Shown: positions 8,527 through 17,160, counted from the stretch's first letter. The stretch: 39,020 nt of DNA from Chloroflexota bacterium (GCA_019456165.1 VRUJ01000041.1:1-39020); one strand, 5' to 3'. Translations and numbers: made by a program. Notes: generated by a model from the sequence alone, not told the origin.

Positions 8527-9525
8527 ATGAAACCCAGAAATTTTAAGATACTCGTAATCCTTACAATCGCATTATTTTTAACAGCATGTAGAAACCAAGA
8601 GCCAGTACCAGATACCCCAACGGCAACGGCTTTGCCCACAGGCACCAGCACCAGCACCCCCACAGCAACTGAAACACAGCTGCCTAACTCCACACCCACT
8701 TCAACCAGCACCAATACTCCGGAGCCCACAGCCACTGCAACCCGAACGGTGCCTTTCTTGAGGGATGTGCAGGTAGTGGAGGAAGCTGGTTTCTCTTTCC
8801 AATCTATCATTGGTTTTTCGGTAAGCATACGTCCAAATCAGGCCACAATTGCCAGTCCGGATGAAAAATTCCTTTTGACCATGTTAATCAATGCCGGTCC
8901 CGACCAAATTTCTCTTGAGGGGGCTATGGAAGATATTACACAGGCGGCTGCCAACGATTTTGGTGATTTCGAAACAGGAGAACCATATGAATACATTATT
9001 GATGGGTTTAATGGAATAGCAGTTGATGTTTCAGGCATATTATTTGGTAATGAGACAAATGGCCGATTCGTCATCGTAAATCCTGGCGGTAATCGCTTCT
9101 TTCACGCGGCTGGGGTGGCCAATGTAGATCGTTGGGAAATGGAAGGTTCTGAAATTTTCGATTTGATAATGGGCTCCGTAACCATATTTGATCTTGATGC
9201 AAGTGTGAGCGCTTGCCCCATTTCTACTGACGCTTCGTATGGATACACTCAAGAAAATGCTATTAAAGTGGGAGGTGGCGCATTCGATGGACCTCCACGC
9301 GAAAGAGCTTATCTAGATAACTTGTTAGGCCCTGAGGGACAAAGCATCACCTACGAACGTACAGGCTCAATGCCTTATGAAGACACTTTTCTTGACCTCT
9401 ACAGCCTAACTTATGCTGGCCTTGCATCTCCTATCACGCTGTATTTAGACGAGTATAGCTTTGAGGAGTTACTGGCTCCGGTCGGATTCACTTGTTCAGG
9501 TCCCTTCCCACTCTCGGCTCCTTAG
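8527..9525 (+). CDS. lipoprotein with Thr/Pro-rich linker
   Basis: A 332-residue exported protein. The N-terminus is a lipoprotein signal peptide with lipobox LTAC, making Cys21 the lipidated residue. A Thr/Pro/Ser-rich linker (about residues 27-75) follows. The rest is a soluble domain with a central beta-rich region (residues of about 85-220) similar in style to photosystem II reaction-centre PsbP/YpcG-type secreted domains, though I cannot assign it. The start is fixed by AGAGGAGG at 8513-8520, 6 nt upstream. Function unknown. Confidence 0.8.
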   Translation: MKPRNFKILVILTIALFLTACRNQEPVPDTPTATALPTGTSTSTPTATETQLPNSTPTSTSTNTPEPTATATRTVPFLRDVQVVEEAGFSFQSIIGFSVSIRPNQATIASPDEKFLLTMLINAGPDQISLEGAMEDITQAAANDFGDFETGEPYEYIIDGFNGIAVDVSGILFGNETNGRFVIVNPGGNRFFHAAGVANVDRWEMEGSEIFDLIMGSVTIFDLDASVSACPISTDASYGYTQENAIKVGGGAFDGPPRERAYLDNLLGPEGQSITYERTGSMPYEDTFLDLYSLTYAGLASPITLYLDEYSFEELLAPVGFTCSGPFPLSAP

Positions 9526-9568
9526 TATTTGGTGTTTGCCAGGAAATATTCGCGGATGGATTCAATTG

Positions 9569-9574
9569 TATAAT
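9569..9574 (+). promoter_or_regulatory. -10 box upstream of the membrane protein at 9589
   Basis: Perfect TATAAT 14 bp before the ATG, giving a very short leader. No -35 match was found at the expected distance. Confidence 0.35.
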
Positions 9575-9588
9575 TATCCCCACACAAC

Positions 9589-10305
9589 ATGGATACCTTC
9601 CAATTCCGCAGCTTGCAAGCAAATAAGATCCTGCCCACAATTAAGACGCTACAGCGCCGCGTGAAGGACCGCTTTCCGGAGAGCGGCCTCCACCGTGTTT
9701 GCGGTGAGCTACATTCAGTGGCCGAAAAAGCCCAAACGAACACGGTAGAACTGGCAAAACCCAATTTGTATTTGCGCGGTAGCATCATAACCTTGGTGTT
9801 GGCGGTTATCGTTTTCGGTATCAATACGCTTGTAAGCCTGGACATTCCCAACCAGACCTTTTCCGTGACTGACATGCTCACAATTATCGAAGCAGGCATC
9901 CAAGACCTGATATTCTTCGGAGCCGGTATTTTTTTCTTGATGAGTCTGGAGGTGCGCCTTAAACGCAGACACGCATTGGATGACCTCAATGAACTGCGCG
10001 CGTTAGCACACGTCATCGACATGCATCAGCTCACCAAGGAACCTGAGCGTGTCCTCACAAGGGGAACAGATACAGAGTTCTCTCCCAAAAGGGAATTAAC
10101 CCCTTACGAACTTACCCGCTATCTGGATTACTGTTCTGAAATGCTTTCACTTATTGGGAAGGTTGCCGCCCTGTACGTGCAAGATTTTGACGATCAGGTT
10201 GCCCGGGCCGCGGTAAATGAGATCGAAACCCTGGCAAACGGCCTTTCACGCAAGATCTGGCAAAAGATAATGATCATTCACCAGCTTGAGGGGCGGGAAA
10301 GCTAG
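9589..10305 (+). CDS. conserved membrane protein, two helices
   Basis: A 238-residue protein with a soluble N-terminus, two transmembrane helices (about 62-84 and 104-121), and a cytoplasmic, mostly helical C-terminal half. The N-terminal LHRVCGELHSVAEKAQ segment looks conserved and helical. I recognise it only as a conserved hypothetical with this architecture. A TATAAT lies immediately upstream, and no strong Shine-Dalgarno is visible. It converges with the next minus-strand gene. Confidence 0.7.
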   Translation: MDTFQFRSLQANKILPTIKTLQRRVKDRFPESGLHRVCGELHSVAEKAQTNTVELAKPNLYLRGSIITLVLAVIVFGINTLVSLDIPNQTFSVTDMLTIIEAGIQDLIFFGAGIFFLMSLEVRLKRRHALDDLNELRALAHVIDMHQLTKEPERVLTRGTDTEFSPKRELTPYELTRYLDYCSEMLSLIGKVAALYVQDFDDQVARAAVNEIETLANGLSRKIWQKIMIIHQLEGRES

Positions 10306-10347
10306 ACAACGGGTAATTTAACTGAGTTTCCCCTAATGATCCCCCCT

Positions 10348-10572
10348 CTAGGGATATAAATCCTCCAATACCGGTTCGTAAAAACAGCGGCAGCCGAGAG
10401 CATGCGAGCAGCCCTCCACCGGCAGGGACGGAGCTTCTTCTTTGGCATAGTTTCCCTGGAGAATGCGGCAGGCTGGGCAGGCATCTCCTGCATTTGCCAA
10501 TATTACGTTCTCGATCCGTGGGTTAGCCTGGATTCGAGCCAGGGCTGCGGCTTGTTGATTTTCCATCTTCAA
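10348..10572 (-). CDS. small Cys-rich protein, probable metal binding
   Basis: A 74-residue protein with a spaced cysteine/histidine set: CPAC, then GCSHALGCRC towards the C-terminus. This arrangement (CxxC ... CxH ... CxC) resembles the metal-binding tail of phage Mu F-like / SPP1 gp7-type head proteins, but the rest is not phage-like and no phage genes surround it. It lies 27 bp downstream of xseB on the same strand, so it may be co-transcribed with xseAB. Function unknown. Confidence 0.6.
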   Translation of the reverse strand: MKMENQQAAALARIQANPRIENVILANAGDACPACRILQGNYAKEEAPSLPVEGCSHALGCRCFYEPVLEDLYP

Positions 10573-10599
10573 TGTAACCTCAATTATTATATAGAATGC

Positions 10600-10824
10600 T
10601 TATTCCATTTCTGTAAGGGTATCCTCGGCGGTTAGCTGCTGCACCTTTAGCTCGGCTTCATCCAACAGTTTTGCGCAAAGCTTTGCAAGCTCCTGACCGC
10701 GCTCGAACAATGCCAGGGCAGCCTCTAAAGTTTGTTCATCCCCCTCCAAAGCAGACACAATGGCATCTAATTCTTCAAGAGCCTTTTCATAATCCAATTT
10801 TTCTACTGGAGTCTCTTTAACCAT
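10600..10824 (-). CDS. xseB: exodeoxyribonuclease VII small subunit
   Basis: A 74-residue protein with the XseB signature: LDYEKALEELDAIVSALE followed by ALALFERGQELAKLCAKLLDEAELKV, forming the helical hairpin that coats the large subunit. Exonuclease VII degrades single-stranded DNA from both ends in mismatch and recombinational repair. It lies 39 bp downstream of xseA on the same strand, the usual xseA-xseB order. Length is normal. Confidence 0.95.
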   Translation of the reverse strand: MVKETPVEKLDYEKALEELDAIVSALEGDEQTLEAALALFERGQELAKLCAKLLDEAELKVQQLTAEDTLTEME

Positions 10825-10863
10825 TTCAAAGATCCTTTCTTATCGCGGCCACAAGGCCGCAAG

Positions 10864-12081
10864 TTACTCTTTTACCTCAACACCAAAGCTGCCATCCGAT
10901 ACCTGAGCCTCCAATGCATCTCCCGGCTTGATATCTTTTGTGCTGCGCACCAGAGCGCCATCAACATGCGACAGCGCTGCGTAACCACGTTCTAAGACCC
11001 CTTGCGGGCTTAGCGCTATAAGGTGTTGTTCCAATCCTTGCAAATGGGTGCGCCGCAGTTCAGTTTTATGGGCGACAACCAGGTCTGCCCGGCGCAATAA
11101 TTCATCTAGTCTTTGGCGGTCTCGGCGCACCTGGCTCAGGGGTGAACTTAAGTTCAAACGGTTATAAAGCGAGTTGAAAGCCCAACGCAGGTTTTCTAAG
11201 AAGGTCAGCGCCTGGCGTTCTAAGTAATCTTTACTTTCAATCAACCCAGCCCTGAGTTCCAACTGGTCTGGGGTGGCCAACTCGGCAGCTGCGGTTGGCG
11301 TGGGGGCGCGCAGGTCGGCAGTGAAATCGGCGATGGTGAAGTCAGTTTCGTGTCCCACGCCGCTGATGACCGGGGCAGCCGAGGCTGCGATGGCGCGCGC
11401 CACGCTCTCAGCGTTGAAAGCCCACAAATCCTCTATCGAGCCGCCGCCGCGAGACAATAAAATGACGTCGAGTCTAACAATCCGGTTCAGACGCTCCAGG
11501 GCGGAAACGATCTCCTGTGGAGCTTTCTCTCCTTGGACTGTAACCGGGGCTAACACAACATCCACAATTGGATACCGGCGGCGAAGGGTATTGAGCATAT
11601 CTCGCAGAGCTGCCCCGGTAGGTGAGGTGATCAGGCCAATAGTTTGCGGCCAGGCAGGAATGGGTCGTTTACGCTCGGGGTCGAACAATCCTTCCGCTTC
11701 CAGTTTGTCTTTCAACCTCAAGAATTCCTGATAGAGCGCGCCTTCCCCCGCAGGGCGCAGCAGATCGGCGTATAGCTGGTACTGCCCGCTGGCCTCGTAC
11801 ACGCTGACGTTGCCGTGGACTTCCAGGGCATCGCCATCAGAAGGCTGGTACATCTGCCGGGAAACCGCGTTGCGCCACATCACACAGCGTAAGCTGGCCG
11901 TGCTGTCCTTGAGCGTAAAATACATGTGGCCAGACTTGGGGCGCGAGAGGTTGGATACCTCTCCCTGCACCCACACATCCTGTAAAAGTTCATCGCTTTC
12001 CAAAAGGGAGCGCAGGTGCCTGGTTAGGTCGCTGACGGTGAGAGGAATTTGTGGGGATTGGAAAAGGGTAAGTTGTTCCAT
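10864..12081 (-). CDS. xseA: exodeoxyribonuclease VII large subunit
   Basis: The catalytic subunit of exonuclease VII. An N-terminal OB-fold (LTVSDLTRHLRSLLE ... VWVQGEVSNL ... SGHMYFTLKD) is followed by the nuclease core: GLITSPTGAALRDML, LSRGGGSIEDLWAFN and ISGVGHETDFTIADFTAD. A helical coiled-coil tail and a short C-terminal beta segment finish it. I chose ATG 12081 (405 residues) rather than the in-frame start at 12117 because a near-consensus promoter (12089-12117) overlaps that extension, and the protein then begins MEQLTLFQ, typical for the family. It is divergent from the HIT gene. Confidence 0.93.
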   Translation of the reverse strand: MEQLTLFQSPQIPLTVSDLTRHLRSLLESDELLQDVWVQGEVSNLSRPKSGHMYFTLKDSTASLRCVMWRNAVSRQMYQPSDGDALEVHGNVSVYEASGQYQLYADLLRPAGEGALYQEFLRLKDKLEAEGLFDPERKRPIPAWPQTIGLITSPTGAALRDMLNTLRRRYPIVDVVLAPVTVQGEKAPQEIVSALERLNRIVRLDVILLSRGGGSIEDLWAFNAESVARAIAASAAPVISGVGHETDFTIADFTADLRAPTPTAAAELATPDQLELRAGLIESKDYLERQALTFLENLRWAFNSLYNRLNLSSPLSQVRRDRQRLDELLRRADLVVAHKTELRRTHLQGLEQHLIALSPQGVLERGYAALSHVDGALVRSTKDIKPGDALEAQVSDGSFGVEVKE

Positions 12082-12088
12082 CCAGGTT

Positions 12089-12117
12089 AGGATAATAGGG
12101 TTAGCACGGGCTGTCAA
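12089..12117 (-). promoter_or_regulatory. xseA promoter
   Basis: TTGACA (perfect -35), 17-bp spacer and TATCCT (-10) on the minus strand. The predicted start of transcription falls within one or two bases of the ATG at 12081, so the mRNA would be leaderless or nearly so. Confidence 0.5.
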
Positions 12118-12141
12118 CTATTCCGCGTAGCTGGAAACTCT

Positions 12142-12149
12142 GCTACAAT
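12142..12149 (+). promoter_or_regulatory. extended -10 promoter of the HIT gene
   Basis: TGCTACAAT (12141-12149) fits the extended -10 consensus and lies 16 bp before the HIT ATG, giving a very short leader. It sits back to back with the xseA promoter. Confidence 0.4.
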
Positions 12150-12165
12150 TGCCAGGGTTAGGTTT

Positions 12166-12648
12166 ATGAAGCATTTATGGTCTCCCTGGCGCATGGAATA
12201 TATAAAATCAGAAAAAAACAATGCGGGTTGTGTGTTCTGCGAAGCGCTCGATCAAACCGACGGAGCTGAAAATCTGATAGTTTTTCGCGGCCAGAGTGCT
12301 TTCCTTATCCTTAACCGTTATCCCTACACCAGCGGCCATTTGATGGCGCTGCCATTTGAGCACACCCCCACGCTCACAGGTTTAAACCCACAAATCCGCG
12401 CGGAAATGATGGAACTAACCACAAAAGGTATGCAGGTTTTAGAGACCTTGTACCAACCGCAGGGCTACAACCTGGGAGCCAACATCGGCGAGGCCGCCGG
12501 GGCAGGCATCGAGGAGCACGTGCATCTGCACATCGTGCCCCGCTGGAAGGGAGACACCAATTTCATAACCACCACCGGCGAAACCCGCGTGCTGCCTGAG
12601 GCGTTGGAGGAAACCTACCGGCGTGTGAGGGAGGCGTGGGAAGCATGA
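12166..12648 (+). CDS. HIT family protein, Ap4A phosphorylase type
   Basis: A 160-residue histidine-triad protein. The catalytic motif is HVHLHIVPRW, and the N-terminal LWSPWRMEYI plus CVFC pair are typical of the bacterial Ap4A-phosphorylase-like branch. The C-terminal GDTNFITTTGETRVLPEAL also matches that branch. It likely cleaves or phosphorolyses diadenosine polyphosphates in the cytoplasm. A short-leader promoter lies at 12142. Its stop overlaps the start of the next gene (ATGA at 12645-12648), although the next gene differs sharply in composition. Confidence 0.9.
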   Translation: MKHLWSPWRMEYIKSEKNNAGCVFCEALDQTDGAENLIVFRGQSAFLILNRYPYTSGHLMALPFEHTPTLTGLNPQIRAEMMELTTKGMQVLETLYQPQGYNLGANIGEAAGAGIEEHVHLHIVPRWKGDTNFITTTGETRVLPEALEETYRRVREAWEA

Positions 12649-13421
12649 CCTCGCAAGTTCAATCAAAAATCTACAAGGTTGACCAGAAATTATTTAGAAA
12701 GAATTTTCAGAAAGTAGATGAAGCCTTTCTTGCTTCATTTGCTACGGGGAGTTTATTCCTTATCACATTTTTTGACAAAGCATTATCTGCATTTAATGTT
12801 GGATGCGTAACTTGTTTAGATAGTTCCTGGGATATACTCATCTATTTCGGACGGTTTATCGGATATTCATTTTTATTATTTTTATGTTCCATCGTTATTT
12901 ATCGTGGATTTTATTCGGTTTTTGGAAGGATACTCGCAGAAAATAAATTCAAGATCGAAATTGAGCTTCAACAGAATAAAATAATTCTTCTAAAAGCTGG
13001 AAAACCAATTCGTATGATACGTCAAGGTAATATTAAGAAAATCACTAGCGGAGGATTTGGGGGTCTTGTTGTATGGAGTACAAATATTATGCATGAAATC
13101 ATTATCCCAAACGATATTGAACATTTTAAAGAAATTCGAGTAAAACTTAACTCTTGGGTTCCTTTGACGAAAGTGAAACCGCTTTTTGGGTTTAAATTCT
13201 ATTTAAGCTTATTTCTTTTTGTTCCCATTTGTTTCCTTTTCCTTTTGGCAACTGATGGGTGGTTAATATCACTTAGCGCTTATATCTTCTCATGTTATTA
13301 CGCATTAATAGAATGGGATTATCAGGTTTATCACAAGCATTTTGGATGGGTATTAAATCTTTTTCGTTTAGGTTTTACATTTTACTTTTTATCTTCCCTA
13401 TTAATCTATTTTCAAAATTAA
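12645..13421 (+). CDS. polytopic membrane protein, unknown, AT-rich
   Basis: A 258-residue protein starting at the ATG that overlaps the HIT stop. Predicted membrane segments lie at about 66-88, 183-203, 206-222 and 238-256, with a possible one near 28-45. A central cytoplasmic-looking region (about 95-175) is beta-rich and resembles a PH-like bacterial domain in texture (IELQQNKIILLKAGKPIRMI). The gene is visibly AT-rich and Ile/Phe/Lys-heavy compared with the HIT and thiolase genes around it, suggesting acquisition by transfer. Function unknown. Confidence 0.7.
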   Translation: MTSQVQSKIYKVDQKLFRKNFQKVDEAFLASFATGSLFLITFFDKALSAFNVGCVTCLDSSWDILIYFGRFIGYSFLLFLCSIVIYRGFYSVFGRILAENKFKIEIELQQNKIILLKAGKPIRMIRQGNIKKITSGGFGGLVVWSTNIMHEIIIPNDIEHFKEIRVKLNSWVPLTKVKPLFGFKFYLSLFLFVPICFLFLLATDGWLISLSAYIFSCYYALIEWDYQVYHKHFGWVLNLFRLGFTFYFLSSLLIYFQN

Positions 13422-13472
13422 GAATATCAAAATTATCATAAAATTATCTATTGAGAAAAAGGTCAAACCAAT

Positions 13473-14681
13473 ATGCCAAACAACACACCCGAAGCCGTGA
13501 TCCTCAGCGCGGTGCGCACCGCGACTGGTAAATTCCGAGGGCAATTAAGCGACATTCCAGCCACCGACCTGGGTGCGATGGTCGTAAAAGAGGCGGTGGC
13601 GCGCGCCGGGTTGAAAGACCCTGCTGAAATCCAAGAAGTCCTGATGGGCAACGTAGTCAGCGCGGGACTGGGGCAAAACCCTGCCCGCCAGGCCGCCATA
13701 TTCAGCGGGCTGCCCCCCACTGTGGGCGCTACTACGATCAATAAGGTATGCGGCTCAGGCTTGAAGACTGTAATGCTGGCTGCCCAGGCAGTGCGTGCCG
13801 GGGATGGCGATCTATACGTCGCCGGAGGCATGGAGAACATGAGCCGGGCGCCCTTCCTGGTGCACGGCCGCTTAGGAGAACTGCGCTACGGACACACCCA
13901 ACTTACCGATGCCTTGCTGCAGGATGGCCTGTGGGACCCATTTGAAAGTTGGGCCATGGGCGATTCCGCAGAGTTCATCGGCGAGGAATACAAAGTTACC
14001 CGCGAGGCGATGGATGAATTTGCCTATAACAGCCACGTGAAAGCAATCGCTGCGATTGACGGAGGAAAATTCAAAGCTGAGATCGTTCCGGTGGAAGTAA
14101 AAGACCCAAATGGCAAAACAAGTATCTTTGACACCGATGAAAGCGTGCGCCGGGATACCTCAACTGAAATCCTGGCGAAACTGAAACCCGCCTTCAGCCC
14201 TAAAGGTAAAGTGACCGCGGGGAACGCGCCCGGTTTGAACGATGGCGCGTCTGCGCTGGTAGTGGCCAGCAGAGGTAAAGCCGAGCAATTAGGCAAGAAA
14301 CCACTCGCGCGCATCATCGGTTACGGCCAGGCCGCTGTAGAACCCAAGTATATGTTTGCCGCACCAGCCAAAGCTATACCCATGCTGCTCGAAAATATCG
14401 GCTGGACGTTTGAAGATGTGGATTTGATAGAACTGAATGAAGCCTTCGCCTCCCAGGTGCTCGCGGATGGATATGCCATGAAAGATATCGGTTGGGACTG
14501 GGACAAGGTCAACGTACACGGCGGAGCCATCGCCATCGGCCATCCCATCGGGGCCAGCGGGGCGCGCGTACTGACCACCTTGATCTACGCGCTCAAAGAC
14601 CGCGGCCTGAAAAAAGGCATCGCTTCTCTCTGCCTGGGCGGCGCCGAAGCGGTTGCGATAGCAATCGAGATGGAAGATTGA
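13473..14681 (+). CDS. thiolase (acetyl-CoA C-acetyltransferase type)
   Basis: A 402-residue thiolase. The nucleophile Cys93 sits in NKVCGSGLKTV. The C-terminal catalytic His is in AIGHPIGASGARV (His357), and the second Cys is in SLCLGGAEAV (Cys387), where most family members have CxGGG. It condenses two acetyl-CoA or cleaves 3-ketoacyl-CoA; an acyl-CoA dehydrogenase is encoded at 31301, so a beta-oxidation role is possible. AAAGG lies upstream of the ATG. The next gene follows after 10 bp. Confidence 0.93.
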   Translation: MPNNTPEAVILSAVRTATGKFRGQLSDIPATDLGAMVVKEAVARAGLKDPAEIQEVLMGNVVSAGLGQNPARQAAIFSGLPPTVGATTINKVCGSGLKTVMLAAQAVRAGDGDLYVAGGMENMSRAPFLVHGRLGELRYGHTQLTDALLQDGLWDPFESWAMGDSAEFIGEEYKVTREAMDEFAYNSHVKAIAAIDGGKFKAEIVPVEVKDPNGKTSIFDTDESVRRDTSTEILAKLKPAFSPKGKVTAGNAPGLNDGASALVVASRGKAEQLGKKPLARIIGYGQAAVEPKYMFAAPAKAIPMLLENIGWTFEDVDLIELNEAFASQVLADGYAMKDIGWDWDKVNVHGGAIAIGHPIGASGARVLTTLIYALKDRGLKKGIASLCLGGAEAVAIAIEMED

Positions 14682-14691
14682 GGAGAAAACC

Positions 14692-15177
14692 ATGAACAAA
14701 AAAGAACGCAAGGAAAAAGTTACGTTATATGGCGAGGGTTATAAATTACTCACGGAGGCATTAAAAGAAATTCCAGAAGAAATGTGGCAGTTCAAACCCT
14801 CGCCCAATGATTGGAGCGTCCACGAGATCATCATTCACCTGGCAGACAGCGAAGCCGTTGCAGCTATGGAAGTGCGCATGTTCATCGCCCAACCTGGGGG
14901 GCAGGTGATGGCCTATGACCAGGATGCCTGGGCAAACATACTTGGTTATCACGATCAGGATATTGATGAGGCTCTACAGTTTCTAAAGTTGGCGCGTTCA
15001 ACCACCGACAATCTGCTCAAATCAATACCTGATAAAGCTTGGGAGCACACTGTCTTATACCCCGGATATGATCAGCCCTACAAATTTGATGAGTGGCTGT
15101 CCATTTATGCAAATCATATTCCAGAACACATCGAGCAAATCAAAGACAATTATGAGATGTGGAAGGAAAGACAATAA
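14692..15177 (+). CDS. DinB-like (DinB_2/YfiT) metalloprotein
   Basis: A 161-residue four-helix-bundle protein of the DinB superfamily. The metal-ligand histidines are visible in WSVHEIIIHLADSE (His near residue 43) and in the C-terminal NHIPEHIEQI pair. Such proteins are often thiol-dependent transferases or stress-induced. GAGGAG precedes the start, 10 bp after the thiolase stop, so it is likely co-transcribed with it. Substrate unknown. Confidence 0.85.
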   Translation: MNKKERKEKVTLYGEGYKLLTEALKEIPEEMWQFKPSPNDWSVHEIIIHLADSEAVAAMEVRMFIAQPGGQVMAYDQDAWANILGYHDQDIDEALQFLKLARSTTDNLLKSIPDKAWEHTVLYPGYDQPYKFDEWLSIYANHIPEHIEQIKDNYEMWKERQ

Positions 15178-15198
15178 TCTTATTTAGGGCATAACTAG

Positions 15199-15311
15199 AT
15201 AGGACTTACGTAAAACTACAGTAATATTCTACATTTAGGTTTCTTTTTTAGATAACAAGGGGTTTAAACCCCTTGTCTATGACAAAAACTACTCAATTGT
15301 GTAAGTCCTAT
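15199..15311. mobile_element. 113-bp MITE-like element
   Basis: Perfect 11-bp terminal inverted repeats (ATAGGACTTAC and its complement) bound 113 bp. A TAG directly outside each end (15196-15198 and 15312-15314) looks like a 3-bp target duplication. The interior carries the 22-bp palindrome at 15255-15276. There is no transposase in it; it would be moved in trans by an IS5-like transposase, to judge from the end sequence and target size. That last point is inference. Confidence 0.75.
15255..15276. repeat. 22-bp palindrome, second copy
   Basis: Identical to 435-456. Here it forms a strong hairpin in the middle of the MITE-like element, and could also terminate transcription after the DinB-like gene. 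Confidence 0.8.
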
Positions 15312-15340
15312 TAGATATATTTTTTTTACTAAACCAACTG

Positions 15341-15370
15341 TTGCTTAACAGCTTGATTTATCAGTATAAT
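15341..15370 (+). promoter_or_regulatory. promoter of the GMC oxidoreductase
   Basis: TTGCTT, an 18-bp spacer and a perfect TATAAT, 22 bp before the ATG at 15393. It lies just outside the right end of the MITE-like element. Confidence 0.5.
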
Positions 15371-15392
15371 TGAATTGTTATCTTGCTGAATT

Positions 15393-17054
15393 ATGGATAA
15401 AAACAACGAAGACACCTTCGATTTCGTAATTATAGGCTCGGGTTTCGGGGGTAGTGTCTCCGCCATGCGGTTGACCGAGAAAGGTTACCGCGTGCTGGTA
15501 TTAGAAAAGGGTAAACGCTACAACGACGAGGATTTCCCCAAAAGCAATTGGGCATTCTGGAAATACATCTGGATTCCTGCATTGCGCAGCTTCGGTATCC
15601 TTCAGATCAGCGTGCTAAGCGGCATGCTCATATATCACGGTTCCGGCGTTGGCGGTGGCAGTTTGGGTTACTCGAACGTGCTAATGGAACCAGAAGACAT
15701 AATGTTTGAGTCACCTGCGTGGAAAGACCTGGCAGATTGGAAAAAGGTTCTGCGGCCGCACTACGACACAGCTAGATACATGTTAGGTGTGGCGCGCAAC
15801 CCAAAACTTTTCCCCTCAGACCGCGTGCTTCGTGCGATAGCCAAGGACATGGATTGTGAGCAAACCTTCACTCCAACTGACGTGGGCGTGTATTTTGGGG
15901 ATGATGGGGTCGAGGGAAAAGAACAACCCGATCCTTATTTCAACGGCCAAGGACCCGCTCGAGTGACTTGCAACCACTGCGGGGCTTGCATGATCGGCTG
16001 CCCGTATAATTCAAAAAACACATTAGTAAAAAATTACCTCTACCTGGCCGAAAAATGGGGCGCACAAGTACGTTCTGAGGCAGAAGTGCACGATATCCGC
16101 CCTCTACCTGACGGGCAACCGGATGGCGCGCGTTATGAAATCGTTTACCATAAATCCACAGCTTGGCTCTTGAAAAGCGATCAAATTGTACGCGCCCGCC
16201 ATGTGGTTGTATCCGCGGGAACCATCGGCAGTCTGAGGTTATTATTCCGCTGCCGTGATCTGACAAAATCGCTCCCCAAGATTTCAGATAAATTAGGAGA
16301 CATGGTGCGCACAAACAGCGAGGCCTTAGTTGGAGCAACGGCCCGTAAATTTGGCGTGGATTATTCGCAGGGGATTTCAATAGGATCCGTATTTCAACCA
16401 GATGAAGTTACCAAGATAGAACCGGTGCATTACCCAGCCGGTTCGTCTCTGCTGCGATTCATGGCCGCGCCTCTGATCGAGGACGGCCGTAACAAATTGG
16501 TCCGTTTTCTGAAATGGCTCTGGCGTATCCTCACTCATCCGATAGATTTTTTGAATAGTATGGTATTGCCAGGCTGGGCTGAACGCACCACAATTTTGTT
16601 AGTGATGCAGAATGTAGATAACCGCATGCGCGCCAGATTTGGGCGCAGCGTGTGGACTTTATTCAGACGCGGGGTGATATCTGCTCCTGGTGAAAGCCAT
16701 GCGATCCCAGCTAAGATAGATATGGCACATTTCGTGACACATAAATTCGCAGACCAGATTAACGGCATTCCCGCGGGATCAATCAGCGAGGGGTTGCTTG
16801 AAATGCCCTCCACCGCTCACTTTTTGGGCGGCTGCCCGATTGGCCGCGACGCTGAAACTGGAGTTATAGATATGGATTTCCAGGTGTTCAATTACCCCGG
16901 ATTATACGTTGTGGATGGTTCAGTCATGCCCGCCAACCCTGGTATCAATCCCAGCCTCACGATCACCGCTCTGTCTGAGTTCGCCATGGATAAGATTGCG
17001 CCAAAAGAGGGCGCCAAAGTTCGGCAGCCGCTTGTAGCCAATTCGCCAATGTAA
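15393..17054 (+). CDS. GMC-family FAD oxidoreductase, cholesterol-oxidase-like
   Basis: A 553-residue flavoprotein. The FAD-binding GxGxxG is IIGSGFGGS (13-21), followed by VLVLEKG. A Cys-rich stretch CNHCGACMIGC lies near residue 192, as in the ChoD-like branch of actinobacterial GMC enzymes. The C-terminal catalytic region has AHFLGGCPIG (His) and NPGINPSLTI (Asn). It oxidises an alcohol, possibly a sterol or hopanoid-like hydroxyl, but the substrate cannot be read here. No signal peptide is seen. It is followed after about 100 bp by a second FAD enzyme. Confidence 0.88.
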   Translation: MDKNNEDTFDFVIIGSGFGGSVSAMRLTEKGYRVLVLEKGKRYNDEDFPKSNWAFWKYIWIPALRSFGILQISVLSGMLIYHGSGVGGGSLGYSNVLMEPEDIMFESPAWKDLADWKKVLRPHYDTARYMLGVARNPKLFPSDRVLRAIAKDMDCEQTFTPTDVGVYFGDDGVEGKEQPDPYFNGQGPARVTCNHCGACMIGCPYNSKNTLVKNYLYLAEKWGAQVRSEAEVHDIRPLPDGQPDGARYEIVYHKSTAWLLKSDQIVRARHVVVSAGTIGSLRLLFRCRDLTKSLPKISDKLGDMVRTNSEALVGATARKFGVDYSQGISIGSVFQPDEVTKIEPVHYPAGSSLLRFMAAPLIEDGRNKLVRFLKWLWRILTHPIDFLNSMVLPGWAERTTILLVMQNVDNRMRARFGRSVWTLFRRGVISAPGESHAIPAKIDMAHFVTHKFADQINGIPAGSISEGLLEMPSTAHFLGGCPIGRDAETGVIDMDFQVFNYPGLYVVDGSVMPANPGINPSLTITALSEFAMDKIAPKEGAKVRQPLVANSPM

Positions 17055-17160
17055 ATATTACAATATATATTGCATTATTTTTTATTCTTGTATAATTACA
17101 TGATTTACATGATGATTTGCAACCTTATTAAAGCAAACCTCTACTAATTCCAGGAGAACT

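Noticed and set aside
10348..10572. A prophage head gene
   Set aside because: Only the Cys/His pattern is similar; no other phage structural genes surround it.
12082..12117. Longer xseA start
   Set aside because: A near-consensus promoter overlaps these codons and the family start MEQLTLFQ is at 12081.
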